Origin: Histoplasma ohiense
Taxonomy: Eukaryota > Ascomycota > Eurotiomycetes > Onygenales > Ajellomycetaceae
NCBI GenBank assembly: GCA_017607445.1
Contig: JAEVHH010000002.1
Location: forward strand, 2,967,501 to 3,031,500
Length of the DNA stretch: 64,000 bases
Reading direction: 5' to 3'
This document shows, one piece after another, positions 1 through 10,785 of this stretch. The translations under genes were made by a program, and so were the position numbers. Under the pieces are notes generated by a model. It searched no databases. It was not told the DNA's origin and saw only the letters and a program-made list of their open reading frames with translations. The stretch's first letter is position 1; the number at the start of each line of letters is the position of its first letter.

Positions 1-1030
1 GCCTCTGTTGCGATAATGGCTTGGTCAACCCGTCCGCTGGCATGTTGCTTGTAGGCGTCCATTGTACTGAGATATCGCCGGATTGTATCCGTTCTCGCAA
101 CCAATTGCCGTAGATATCAACGTGGCGTAATTTGGTTGTGATGGAAGGATCTTTCTTAGTAAGGTTCTTACGTCGTTGATCGTTCTCCTTCCATCCTTCT
201 GGTCTCTGGCTTGGGTTGAGATAATAACATCTGACCCAGGAATGTTTAGAACCACAAATGCAGGTTCTGGATCTTGATTGTCCTGCTTGCCTGCCATTAA
301 AGGTAGCGAGATTGGACACAAGCAGTCCTGGCTTGCTATATCCCTTCTTGCGATATTCGGAACGGAAGTCATTAACCACATCTGCGAAGGAGAAGTTCTC
401 CTTACCTCCTATCTCAACTTCTCTCTTTCGGATGGCAGCGTACGGATTATCGATAGACATGTTGATATGGAAGAAGTCCTCCCATATATCAAAGTTGCCA
501 TCTATACCAGAGTGTTTGATTTCCGTTTCAATCAGGGTCCAAGCATCTAATCACTGATCTAGGTTCTGTTTAGGCATCTTCTGCAAGCTCTGATACTTCT
601 TCCGTACTTCATACTGGCGATCTGCTGTTCTGGGTGATAACCTCTTCTTAAGAGCAATTAGAAGATCCTTCATATCGATATGGCTATTTCCATTTGTTGC
701 TATTTCTAGCTCACTGAATGCCACTGTTCTGAAGATCTCCTGCCTGATCTTGCCAACACCTGCAAGTTTATCTTTATAGATATTCCTATCATTGTTGTAT
801 CTGCTGTTCTCCATCTCCCATTTAACTCTTGCTTCCATGGTGTGCTCAGTAGGGAATTCTGGGGGAATAGGTGCAGGTATTTCACTCATCCTATTGGGAC
901 TTTCATCACTAATAAGATCCAGTACTTGGAGCTCAGTGGCAAGACCTAGTATCATATTGTACCATAGGTTCCATTTCCTTGAAGAATCCAAGAAAAGTGA
1001 CGTTTTTGATGAGGAATTTTCTGCTGACAT
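1..1030 (-). pseudogene. Ty1/copia-type gag fused to pol RNase H tail (internally deleted, one nonsense codon)
   Basis: One reading frame runs from the ATG at 1030 to the window edge (343 codons), interrupted only by a TGA at 553-551 (codon 160). Codons 1-285 look like a fungal copia Gag: alpha-helical capsid region, then a zinc knuckle with C257, C259, H263 and C268 followed by a CYYLNPSQRPEGW-like tail. Around codon 282 (position about 185) the protein passes straight into the C-terminal RNase H motif of copia Pol, with ITTKLRHVDIYGNW and then NMPADGLTKPL. Protease, integrase, reverse transcriptase and most of RNase H are absent. The family normally has Trp where the TGA lies, so TGG to TGA is likely. 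The 3' LTR must lie left of the window. The motif assignment rests on family knowledge; the deletion and stop are read directly. Confidence 0.82.
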
Positions 1031-1049
1031 CTTGGTCGTAGATATAAAA

Positions 1050-1390
1050 CCGATATAGGATCGAACGGATAATCGATATAGAATCGAATGGATATAATCG
1101 ATATAGGATCGAATGGATATAATCGATATAGAATCGAATGGATATAATCGATATAGGATACGCCGCTATCTCTCGCCGATATGTAGGTCGATGAGGATCG
1201 GATAGATATAGATATCAAGATAGATATAGATATTGCCGCAATCGTCGCCGATAAGGAGGTCGGTGAGATCGGATATCAAGATATAGATAATGCCGCAATC
1301 GTCGCCGATAAGGAGGTTGGTGAGATCGGATAGATAGATATAATCAGATAGATATCTTTGCCGATAAGGAGGTCGGTTATCAATATAATT
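1050..1390. repeat. Tandem repeats in the retroelement leader
   Basis: Between the primer-binding region and gag lie two arrays. At about 1054-1159 there are roughly four copies of a 25-bp unit of the form atcgatatagaatcgaatgg plus gatata, with an alternating g/a change. At about 1215-1390 there are two to three copies of a longer unit (about 60 bp) containing gccgataaggaggtcggtga. Both are rich in the palindrome atcgat and in gatata. They lie within the untranslated leader, so they belong to the element rather than to host intergenic DNA. Confidence 0.75.
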
Positions 1391-1410
1391 GAATAGATAG
1401 CGATAGATAG

Positions 1411-1428
1411 CTAACCCGGGCTCATAAC
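1411..1428 (-). other. Putative primer-binding site of the copia element
   Basis: The bases directly inside the LTR end read, on the minus strand, GTTATGAGCCCGGGTTAGC. The stretch sits exactly where the minus-strand primer-binding site belongs and resembles the TTATGAGCCC-type sites of fungal copia elements. I have not matched it to a specific tRNA. Confidence 0.55.
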
Positions 1429-1560
1429 TGTCGGAACTGGATAAAGTCCGAATATTGACCCAAATACTGAATATCGAATAAGTAGATTGAATTGATTATT
1501 ATAACTTCAATAATTACATGATAACCAGGCAGTATTTATAAGAAAGAGAATGCTTGAACA
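1429..1560 (-). mobile_element. 5' LTR of the copia-type retrotransposon (132 bp)
   Basis: On the minus strand the segment begins TGTTCAAGCA and ends TTCCGACA, giving the TG...CA termini of an LTR with short imperfect inverted ends (TGTTC / CGACA). It is followed inward by the putative primer-binding site, a leader and then gag, all on the same strand. It is AT-rich. The second LTR is outside the window, so LTR-LTR identity and the target-site duplication cannot be checked. Confidence 0.68.
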
Positions 1561-2636
1561 TATGATGGGGGCAGTGCTGGTATACATCGGAGCAGTGATC
1601 CGGTTTCCGAAATTGAGATAGAAGAAGATCCTTGCTTGATATGATAGATCACTTCTCACACAATATTCTTCCATCAGTTGCCCCAATTATCGGGCGTAAA
1701 CTCAATAATCTTGTAGCTATCCTTTGTTCAGTTAGCAATAGCATAATAAGAAGAAGCTTAGGTGGAGGTACACATGCGCTGCTTGATATGGAATCCAGTT
1801 ACCCCAACGCGCTGAATTGTTCACTCGTCCAGTTATAACACATCTCCCATCTCTGGCACGGACTTCAGGCCGGAATTGATCATCCCGACCTGATACAAAG
1901 TGGCTGAGGGTTCATTAGTAATTTGAAGTGATCCTAGAAGGATTTAGCTCATACTTGGCTCAGACTTGACCACTGTGCCTTTCCGAATTCAGACGCTGGC
2001 ACACTGTACAGAATACCTGTGGAGTAGATGTCATAATCTCCAGGAACAACCGGACTGCTTGAAGGTGTAATAATTCGGCCCGAGGCTCTTGTGCTGAATA
2101 GTCCAAGACTGCCCCTCTTCCACGATTAAAAGCTCATTGTTCAGAATCGAATCCAAAGGAGGTTGTCCTCAGTGATAGAACCATTCTGGTAAAAGTCACC
2201 AATACATGCATGCACTTGCTGACACATTGTGAAAGTGGACATTTCGGTACCCATCTCGATCCACCGGCATGTTGGGTGTTTCGCCTTCGGAACCAGAACC
2301 TACTCATCAGGAAGAGGATGGCGCGAAATAGGGAGAGCATGGCGACAAAGAGATCTGGTGGATAGTTCTAGGTTAGTGCCTACTGGGGTCCGTCGAGGCG
2401 CTATTCCCTGGAGAGGCAGCACCAGCAGCATTTTGGCACTCGGTATTGATATGGATATATAACATATAGAAATATTTTATTGGAACATATATCTATCAAT
2501 AGCTGAATATCATTCAGCATGACAAAAAAAAAACATGATAATATCTATTAGTATCATTTGATTCATGGCAGGATTCAGGAAAGTGGGTTTTAGCATGCCC
2601 GGTAGGCACCACTCTGACCGCTTTGACCCCCCTCCC

Positions 2637-2668
<32 letters not shown>

Positions 2669-3602
2669 GAATTCCCTATGGTCGGATTTACCAGGATATA
2701 GTATATATATTGTTTTACCCCATGCTTGTGTTTCGCGTACCTGCAAGCATCGCCTTCTTTTATGGCGTGCGCGTGACTTCGTTTCCGATCCAGGGATTTT
2801 ATGCCTAGTCATGAGGAACCTCATCCCGAAAACCCCAGCAAAAAGTGCAGGGAATGGAACATGATTTAGCAAAGGGGTTTGACGGGGAATATGATTCGCG
2901 AATGAAACATTCGAAAACGACATAGGCTAAAAACCATGGGGTGGGGGATTTTCCCCGCGGATAGGTTGGGAAAGGGGGAGCTCAATATGCCCCCATGAAA
3001 ATGCCATACCCCAGGGTGTCCGCTATCTGCGTTGGTACAGGACAAGGTCCGAAAAGGTAAAAGGTGCTAGGTACGCATGGAACGGCCCAAATTCTAGCGG
3101 GAACGTGTATTTGTATCATCTCGATTATCACTATTTGAGGATGAATTTTAGGGAGAGTATTCATGTAACAAAAGGAGGGGACCAACAAGATTGGGTATAT
3201 ATACTGATATACTGAAAGACAGAAGGAGAATATGATTAAAACAGGGACCAAGTGGAAAAGGGAATTTTTTTTCATAGTGAAACCCGCGCAAGTAAAAAGT
3301 GAATTTTTACTTGAAACAAGAGGAAACAAGAAACAGTTAGAAAAAAACCTCGTTATGCATAGGAAAATTTCAAGATGCAAAATGGCGCTGATTGTGACGT
3401 GCAAAATGATATCGTCAGAACACACATACCTAGAATTTGAATATATCGAACAACGCCTGCATGCAATATTGAGTGGGAAAAGGAAGGCAATGACTTGCCC
3501 AGTTGGTACAAAGTCATGCAAGATATGCAACATTAGTTTTGGTCACACCACTCACACACACAACAAGAAGAAAAGAAAACAAAAGGAAAGTAAAGGAAAA
3601 CG
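1561..3602. other. Gene-poor stretch beside the retroelement
   Basis: I see no supportable gene. Short open frames (for example 2134-2340 and 2229-2462) lack recognisable motifs and overlap each other on both strands. The stretch contains a 28-base A run at 2637-2664. From about 2982 onward it is the 3' flank of the kelch gene. Confidence 0.6.
2637..2664. repeat. A(28) homopolymer
   Basis: The plus strand has 28 consecutive A residues, following a C-rich stretch. It may be the tail of a retroposed copy or simply slippage. The ORFs with poly-Lys or poly-Phe across it are artefacts. Confidence 0.95.
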
Positions 3603-5860
3603 TCAATCCTTATTAATAACCCTCAAACTCCGCCGAGGATTCAACATCACACCCAAAAACGTCGGCTCCTGCCCCGCAAGCAGGTCATCGGTACTGCTAT
3701 GCGCACTGCCAATCGCGCCAGCAAATCCACTGGAAGGCCGAAAATCCCCCGCCGAACCACGAAAACCCGGTTGCGATGCTCCCGACCCTAAAGCGGCGGC
3801 TACATTCGACCCGGACTCGCTGAACGATGTATGCCGGCCATTGCTCTCAGTGTTCTCGGAGGAATGAAACGGAACAAGCGCCCCGAACTTATCGCTGGTG
3901 AGCGCTATGCGGCTGCCGCTTGACGAGCGCTGGACGGCGGCGACGTGGCTCTTGTACAACGCTAGCTGGCGGCGGTAGACGTAGATGCAGAACCCGAGGT
4001 AGACGGCTAAGACGAAGAGACAGCCCGCAACGACACCGGCCGCAATGGCGGCTACGTTGGGCTTGTCGCCGCCGACTTCTTGGCCGGGTGGGCCGATGTG
4101 GGTGGTGACGGAACCGTCTGGATTTGTCACCGTGTATGTGATTGGTTTGCCTGTCGCGATGGGACCGCCTGTGGCTGCAATTGCAGGCTCGGTCACGGTT
4201 GCCCTCCCCTGATCATCACCGCCGATGACCTTTTGGACAGCCTTGGGGACCTTATAGCCGTAGCTGCCACTCAGGCCCCTCATGTCGTTTTTCTGTGAGT
4301 CCTGTTGGTTCAAGTAGTTTCCTCCCTCGAGTGCAGCGTATTGGGTTTTCCACTGTAACTCAGATGCATCAAAAACGTAAACACCAGGGCTGTCACAAGT
4401 CAGATCTTGACCCACGTAGCCGCCTGTCACGATGATCTGAGAATTCCAGATATTGCACGTGTGCCCTGCACGGGCTGGGGGGACGGACTGGCCGTCCGTG
4501 TTGACTTTGATCCACGTGAAGCTGGGGATGCTGAGGATCCACATATCGTCATATTGAATCTGTTTTCCATAGGGAATTAGGTTTTGCCCAGCATATAGAT
4601 ACACTTGAGTGCTGCTTCCATCAGCCGCGGATGCAGCAACCGCGCACGGATTAACTCGGATCGCAGGCGTTTCTCCGCTTGTTGCTTGCTTGTACCATGT
4701 GGAAGTTTCAATATCGTAGACGTCGATGACATTCATTTGCGTCTATTAATCACTACAGTTAGCCAGGTAGGTCATAAATAGAGAAAATTATCAAAGTGTG
4801 CGGGGCCGTGCGGTATCTATAACACTCACGAAAGTCGCATTTGTCCCGCCAGCAAGACCCAAAATAATTCCCTGCTTTCCAAATCCAGGTACATAAACCA
4901 AGACTCCATCAGCCCGTTCGGTAAACCCTGCAGACTCTTGGAGTCCACCCTCGGTAATATTCCGCCACGCACCATCCGCCCCGGCAGGCTTATCCCCCTT
5001 TAAGCTTTCTATTTCGTTATTCGAATAGCCAGGGAACGTAAACTCGATGAACGACTTCAGATACACACGTGGGACGGAGAGATCCCATCCTTCAGTAGTG
5101 TATCCATCCAAATGTCCTCCAAAGTAGAAGCCCCTTCCCAGCTCCAGAGCTGTAATGCCCGCACCCTCTGCCGACCGCTGAACCGGCTGATCACCGACGT
5201 TGGAATTGCTTCCCTGAGACGTACGAGGGTTCTCATGTTCCTTCCAGGTAGATGATAATATGTTGTACTCCCATAAACTGAATGCCGTTGGGAATTTCCG
5301 TGGATTATCCGAAAACTCTCCGCCATATAGAAACAGAGATTCGAGGGAATTCCAAAGGTATCCGTTTGATACTGGTGGGGGGCCAGATGGTCTGGGGAGG
5401 CCGGCGAATTTGGGAGATGATATATCCCAAGTGGATTTTAAATCGAGGGTTAAAAAGTCATCATCTATTATCATCAAATGCAACGGCTATTAGAAACATT
5501 CTTGATTGAGAGGAGCTGTCCCGGAGAACGAAAACGAATATACGTACTCCAAGTATTATCGCTTTGACTTGAATCAGTCATCGACCTTCCTCCGTACATA
5601 TACATGGTCCCATTGACCACCGCTGTCTGTTGTGACCATCGTTTACAAACATCCGTTGGAGTATCGTCCCGCTTGAGAATCCTATCTCCATCCAACCGTA
5701 TATGTGATCGAGTTGGTTTCGCTGTCACACCAACCACCCCGATCCCGTAAGACCGGCCATAATCAAGAAGAGAATCAGCAAACAAAACGAATGTAATTAA
5801 CCGCAGCAACAATGGAGACATCGATAGATGGGAAAACAGGAAACAAGCGAGAGATATCAT
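3603..5860 (-). CDS. Kelch-repeat single-pass membrane protein
   Basis: Three exons: 5860-5548, 5464-4830 and 4742-3603, joined by an 83-nt and an 87-nt GT-AG intron, giving about 695 aa. The joins keep frame (313 + 635 + 1140 nt). The N-terminus has a hydrophobic segment read as a signal peptide; a second Met at residue 14 could be the true start. Kelch-type blades follow, with markers such as NGTMYMYGG, ESLFLYGGEF, GRGFYFGGHL, QVYLYAGQN and SQIIVTGGYV. A Thr/Pro/Gly linker leads to one transmembrane helix at about residues 546-572, followed by the basic stop-transfer YRRQ and a Ser/Gly-rich tail of about 120 residues. Predicted topology is an extracellular propeller with a cytosolic tail, which fits fungal kelch proteins of the wall or plasma membrane. 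Ligand unknown. Confidence 0.88.
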
Positions 5861-7864
5861 CTATCGTTTATAATATAGATCGCCTGGAGGATCCTGTCGA
5901 CAGGTTCCGTCCGGTTCGTAGACCAGACCTGACCAGACAAACAAGATTTTGATTCTTCCTGTCAGTTATGATCACTCGGGGCGTTAGCAGCAACTCATCG
6001 CCCAGCGCGAAGAGAGTCCGAAGCTTCAAATCCAATGATTTGGAATGAGAGAAAAGAGTTGATCATCAAAGGAAATGTCATCAAAAAGATCAAAATTAGT
6101 AGAGTATGAATGCTGTATGTGACCCAAACAACCCACTTTTACCACTTTCGGGGAGATGTCTCACTCTCCCAGGACTGCAGGCGACAAAAAGATAGAATTT
6201 GTGCCGGGATTGGCCAGTAGCTTCAAACGGCCAAAACGCGCTGACGGAGACAGTGTGATCATGGATCAGATCATGATGTTATGGGCATCCTTCTACGGTG
6301 CGTGAGCAAGCTGAGCAGATATTGGAATAGTCCAAAAACGCATTAGATCCAATATTCATATGAATGCTCTAGTATCCCTTCCATCTCATCAGAGAACACT
6401 CTGATGGGGGAGAAGGACAAAGTGAATGACCAGACAATCGCAGTGCGAAACGCCACCGGCAGCCTTGGCATGGGTATTTTTACTCTGAACCGTTCGAATC
6501 GATTGGTCGTTTCGTCCCGCATGCTTCTGCACTCATGCGGTGGATGAGCCTGGATGAGCCAGGATGAGGCTTGTTGCTTTTTTCTTTTTCTTCGACGTCG
6601 TAATGGAGGCTGATCCCCGAATAATATCACGTGGTATCAACAATCAGACCTTGAGACTCTGGGCGACGAGGTGATTCTTATGGTTTTTCACATCGTAGAA
6701 ATACTCGTATATATTATGCATTGGAGTGGGATGTAGTGCTTCATATTGAGGAAACGTTATATAGCGGACGGGCTTTCAACCCTCTCCAGGAAGTTTGAAT
6801 AAAAAACCAAAGATCTAGAGTTTTCCATTGCTGAATTTCTTAATCGAAACTTCCAGAGAGGATTATTGATTTGGCTTGGCCAGGTCAGTAAATGTACAAG
6901 GAGGGCAACATTTTCACATAACCATGTCTCCTTGGTAGTTTTGCAACAAGAGAAAGAGAAGGAGGATAGTCGCTGTCGCTGTGGTTCAATTCATGCTTAT
7001 TTTCTGGGAGGGCGCTAGTGCTTAACGAAACCAAACCAAACAAACCTTCCTCACAACACTCAGTCCTGTCAGCTTGCAACCTGCTATTTCCGTTTTGTTT
7101 CATGGTTGCTTCAAGGGACACTGATGCTGCAGGCTCTAAGGGAGTTCCGGTGGGTTTCAACGTGGCGTTGTATGACCCGAGAAATATTTGCCTCGGAAAA
7201 ACTGGTATTGGAAATTAAATACCTTTGGAAGGAATTTCCCCATTTATCAACCCGTTCAAGACGGACCTCCCACCTGCCGGACTTAAGAATATTCCTCCCC
7301 CGTTGGTTTTTGGACTCTAGGTTGTGCAACTAGAGTCCTTTGATATCATTGGAAATTGAAAATACGCAAAGAGTTTGAAGCGGCCGCCTTGCCGTGCTGA
7401 AGATCAGCTCAGATATGATTTGGGCCAGTATACATACGCTTTGCCTATCCTTAGTACAAGCTAGAGAATCGAACACAAATTTGAAGGTGCATGGCAATCA
7501 CTTCCCCTGCGTACGAAGACGAAAAGCAAAGATTCTCATCAGATTTGATATAGCCTCAGACCATGAGAACTATATCACACATGTCGTTTACGAAACCTGC
7601 ATCAAAGTCTAGCGTTTCAATTCACAAGAATCCATCCACGGGAGAAGGGATATTCCTAAATAGACCTGGTCAATGGTAGCACAATTTAGTTGATAGTAGC
7701 ACTCAGCTTACCAAGAAGTAGAATTAGTGAAGAATTTTCTGTCGGTATGAGCACATGATAACACCAAAACAGGTGAAAGGATTGGTCTTTTCGTTTGTGC
7801 AAATAACATCGAGGCGGAAAGATAGGTGAGTTTACCATGAAATTACAGCGTAGACTATACGGGA
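5861..7864. other. Intergenic stretch, no gene recognised
   Basis: It holds the shared 5' flank of the kelch gene and then sequence with only short frames (6343-6630, 6885-7160, 7111-7329) that show no family motif and overlap frames on the other strand. The right end abuts the alcohol-oxidase fragment and may contain unrecognisable remains of that gene's body. Confidence 0.5.
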
Positions 7865-8083
7865 TTACATAACAAAGGAAACAGTTTCGCTGCCGATATC
7901 CAGCAAAGTTTGACAAGGAAGATGAGGCGAACCCTTCCAAAGGTTATTCGAGATATCCTCATCAGTTTCGATGAGAAGAACCCGAAGCCTATTGTTCAAG
8001 TTGGCTAATATGCGGCCAACTGGGAAATAACCCGAACTGTCACCGCCACATACAGCGATATCAACTTCGTCAGGAATGGTCAT
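7865..8083 (-). pseudogene. Decayed N-terminal fragment of an alcohol oxidase-like GMC oxidoreductase
   Basis: From an ATG at 8083 the frame reads MTIPDEVDIAVCGGDSSG, then GRILANLNNRLRVLLIETDE, NNLW and LDIGSETVSF, and stops at 7865. Fungal alcohol oxidases begin MTIPEEVDIIVCGGGSSG-like, with a Rossmann FAD loop, AGRLANLD, VLLIEAGE, NNPW and LDSKTASFY. The alignment is collinear, but the FAD-binding Gly loop is damaged (GGDSSG), and nothing I can identify as the remaining 600 or so residues follows on the minus strand. This is a relic, not a functional enzyme. Identification is from family knowledge; a search would settle it. Confidence 0.62.
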
Positions 8084-9197
8084 GGTTGTAGGTGTGGGAC
8101 CTAAGGAATGAAGATAAGGGCATCTGTGCAGCACGAACACGAGTTAAATATCGATACCACCTCTATATGCCTCCTCACAAAAGGTCATTTTGGATTAAAA
8201 CCCGAAGAAGGGAACAGAAATGCGATATCCGTTCCGCAGGGAGAGACGCCGCACTCCTCATTTTTGGGTATCGGGAGATATTTGTCCAAGGTATAGCGAC
8301 CATATCTTTGGGGTAGTAGCTAGTGAGGAAGGGGAAAGCATTGGTAGAGGAGCAAATCCATGTAACTAGGGCCAACACGATAGCCATGAGAACGCGAGAT
8401 TCTCCACTCAAGCTCCTCACCATTGAGACTTTGAAGGGGGAGGTTCACATGGAAACAATACATGAGGAGAGAAACACTATATATTGAAATTGGCACTAAT
8501 AGAAATAATATTATGGAGACCTTCCTTTCAGGCACGTCGGCGGTTGTACGTGGACAATGCCAACGGAAGAACAAACCGGAAACGTGCGGAATTGCCCCAA
8601 GAGCTGGCAATAGACAACCATGATGGACGATTTGAATAATTCTAAGCTTTTGTTCAAAACAGCAAGCTCTCCAAGCGTTCCTTCCGGGATGTTCTGGGAA
8701 CGTGTCCAAATTTGGCAAGATTGCTTTCGTCAGCAAACAATATTTCCCTTGCTCGCCGCTCTGGAATCGTTTCATATTGTAGATTAAGATCCCTCGTCCC
8801 GTGAGTTGACAGCAACTGCTTCCGAGGAAATTTGGTAGGAATTTGCCTTGGACTGACTCAAGTGATGATGGACGGGCATGGGTAAAACATCGCTTAAGAC
8901 CTGCTGTAGGCAATCACTCTCTCAATGAAGCTTTCAGAGTCGCAAATGCCAGTTCGGTCCAGGAATGTACGGGGCCATATCAAACTCCATGGTTGTGCAT
9001 ATGGTGAAAGAACGAACGAAAAGGGCTTCGTCCACTTCTGAACAAAAGGATTGGCTCTTGTTCTATAAATCTTCTAGGCAGCAGCTCGACCTTACCCCTT
9101 CCTTGCTAGGAGCAATGCTTGTTGAGAAACTCCCACGAGTCAATTTATCCTAAGGTCCTTGACATAATAGTATGGACATCCTGAGAATTCGCAGTCA
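8084..9197. other. Intergenic stretch, unidentified open frames
   Basis: A minus-strand frame at 8320-8913 (197 codons) and one at 8175-8423 are open, but I recognise no domain or plausible intron structure in them. The stretch lies between a pseudogene and the SPF27 terminator region, so I treat it as non-coding or decayed. Confidence 0.5.
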
Positions 9198-9925
9198 CTA
9201 CTGTACCTGTCCTTGAGATTGCTGACGTCGCTTCTCGAGAATGTCCCTCCGCAGCTTCTCTGCAGCCACCTCCACATCGATTATGCCGCCAACACCTCGT
9301 TTCCAGGCATCCTCCAACCCCACAAGCTCACCCTTTGCTGTTTCCTGCCTCATTTTCCTCGCTTTATGGATAGCATCGGTAGCTTCCTTGGTTTCCTGTA
9401 GTTCCTTTTCAATCTGCCGTAGAATTTCTTCTAGTTGAGAGTTGCCAATAAGCCAAGCATTTTTCCCATGCGCATCCAGTAGAGACAGGTTCTCTTGTCT
9501 TGTGGATAGATGAGTGCTGGCAGTATATGCTCTTCGTAGTGTTTGCTGCCAGCTATCCAGAACCTGTGCAGGTTCTTTCCCTGACGCCAATGTATCCTCT
9601 GGAGCCTCTGGAGCCTCATATCTTGACAAGTCGATGCCGCCCGTTAGAGGCAAGTTAGCCTCTTTTCGGTCCAGCTCTTTCTGCATCAGGGTAGAGAAAT
9701 GAACTTCGGGTAGAGGGGGGATGGACGGGTGGAGGCTTGATTGGTGATTGGGGTCCATTTCTGCGGATATAAGTTTATCAATATTCGCACGAGCCTGCGC
9801 CGTGGGCTCATCATCAATGTCTGGCCAAGTGTTATGTTAGTAAACCATGAAGTACAAGAGGGGATTGATCGCGACTTTGGCAACTTACATGGGAGAGAAT
9901 CGTGGAATTCGTTTATAAGAGGCAT
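9198..9925 (-). CDS. cwf7: Pre-mRNA-splicing factor SPF27 (BCAS2/Cwf7 family)
   Basis: Two exons, 9925-9889 and 9820-9198, with a 68-nt intron (donor GTAAGT, acceptor CCAG), give 219 aa. The N-terminus MPLINEFHDSLPYIDDEP is the BCAS2 signature that precedes a conserved acidic, alpha-helical segment. The rest is a long coiled-coil-like helix region (LEEILRQIEKELQETKEATD) ending in a basic Gln-rich tail. Length matches the family (about 200-240 aa). SPF27 is a core subunit of the Prp19/NineTeen complex that activates the spliceosome in the nucleus. The ceramidase gene is divergent, with an 860-bp spacer. Confidence 0.9.
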
Positions 9926-10785
9926 TTCCCCGAAGACTAAAATTCAATTCTGGATTGTTGATAGCTAGGTTGTCTTTCCGTGTCTGCGAGGGTGTTGAAT
10001 AACTGCTTGGGTATATCTCAATGCGCGTTTATGCGTTGATTCTCGTTGATGTGGCTGGATCTGCTTGGTGTCTCCTGCCAAATCACATGACCTCATCAAA
10101 AATCTCCGACGCCAATCGGTACAAGGATTATAGATCGAACAATCTTTAGCAATGGTTTCTCTGATGTTTTCTTTATTCTCTAGTTAGATTTACGGCAAGG
10201 CATCAAACGTATTTCTCGAGTTGCACTCCAAGTATCGGCAATTGATCCCATAGAGCACCAGAACTCGGCATACTCCCCCGTCATTTTTGCAGCATCGAGA
10301 CTGGGGAAATTGTGACTCAACGAGCCATTTAACGATCCAACGTCCTCCGAAGGACTTCATCATCTGTCACTGATCAATAGTCCCTAATTTCAACTTGACC
10401 ATAATGCACGAAGATGGCTGGTTGTGGTGTTATGAGTTTTCACTCGCCGCAGGGATTCCTGAATCCTGCAAGATTCCTACTCGGTTCCAAATCCTGCTTG
10501 GGCAGGTACAGTACTTCCATCATGTGGCCCTCGCTTCGTAGCAGACCAGACATCCTTCAACGGCAGCACCAGAATGAATGGATACTCCTGAAATTTTGCG
10601 CCGGAACACGATGGTTGCATGTTCTCTCCACACGATATGGGCCAGCCATATATGAATAATTCACGTCTTGCTGTAGGACAACAACGCAGCAAATCGAACC
10701 GGAAGCCATCCGACCTTCCTGTGTTGTCATCCTGTCATACTGACATCAGAGACACTTCAACCACGGCTGAAGATATTCATCCAAG
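9926..10785. other. Divergent spacer between SPF27 and ceramidase
   Basis: No gene is supported. The only frames (10414-10659 plus and 10477-10692 minus) overlap each other and show no motifs. Presumably it holds both promoters. Confidence 0.6.

Noticed and set aside
1632..1838. 68-codon plus frame next to the LTR
   Set aside because: Starts at a non-ATG codon, no family match that I can recognise.
2565..2923. Frames on both strands crossing the A(28) run
   Set aside because: Poly-Lys and poly-Phe products created by a homopolymer; no domain.
3232..3867. 211-codon plus-strand frame
   Set aside because: Its 3' part is antisense to the last exon of the kelch gene, the rest is Lys-rich low complexity, and no motifs are present.
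8320..8913. 197-codon minus frame near the alcohol-oxidase relic
   Set aside because: No recognisable domain, Cys/His/Trp-rich random-like composition, and no splice partner; not called as a gene.
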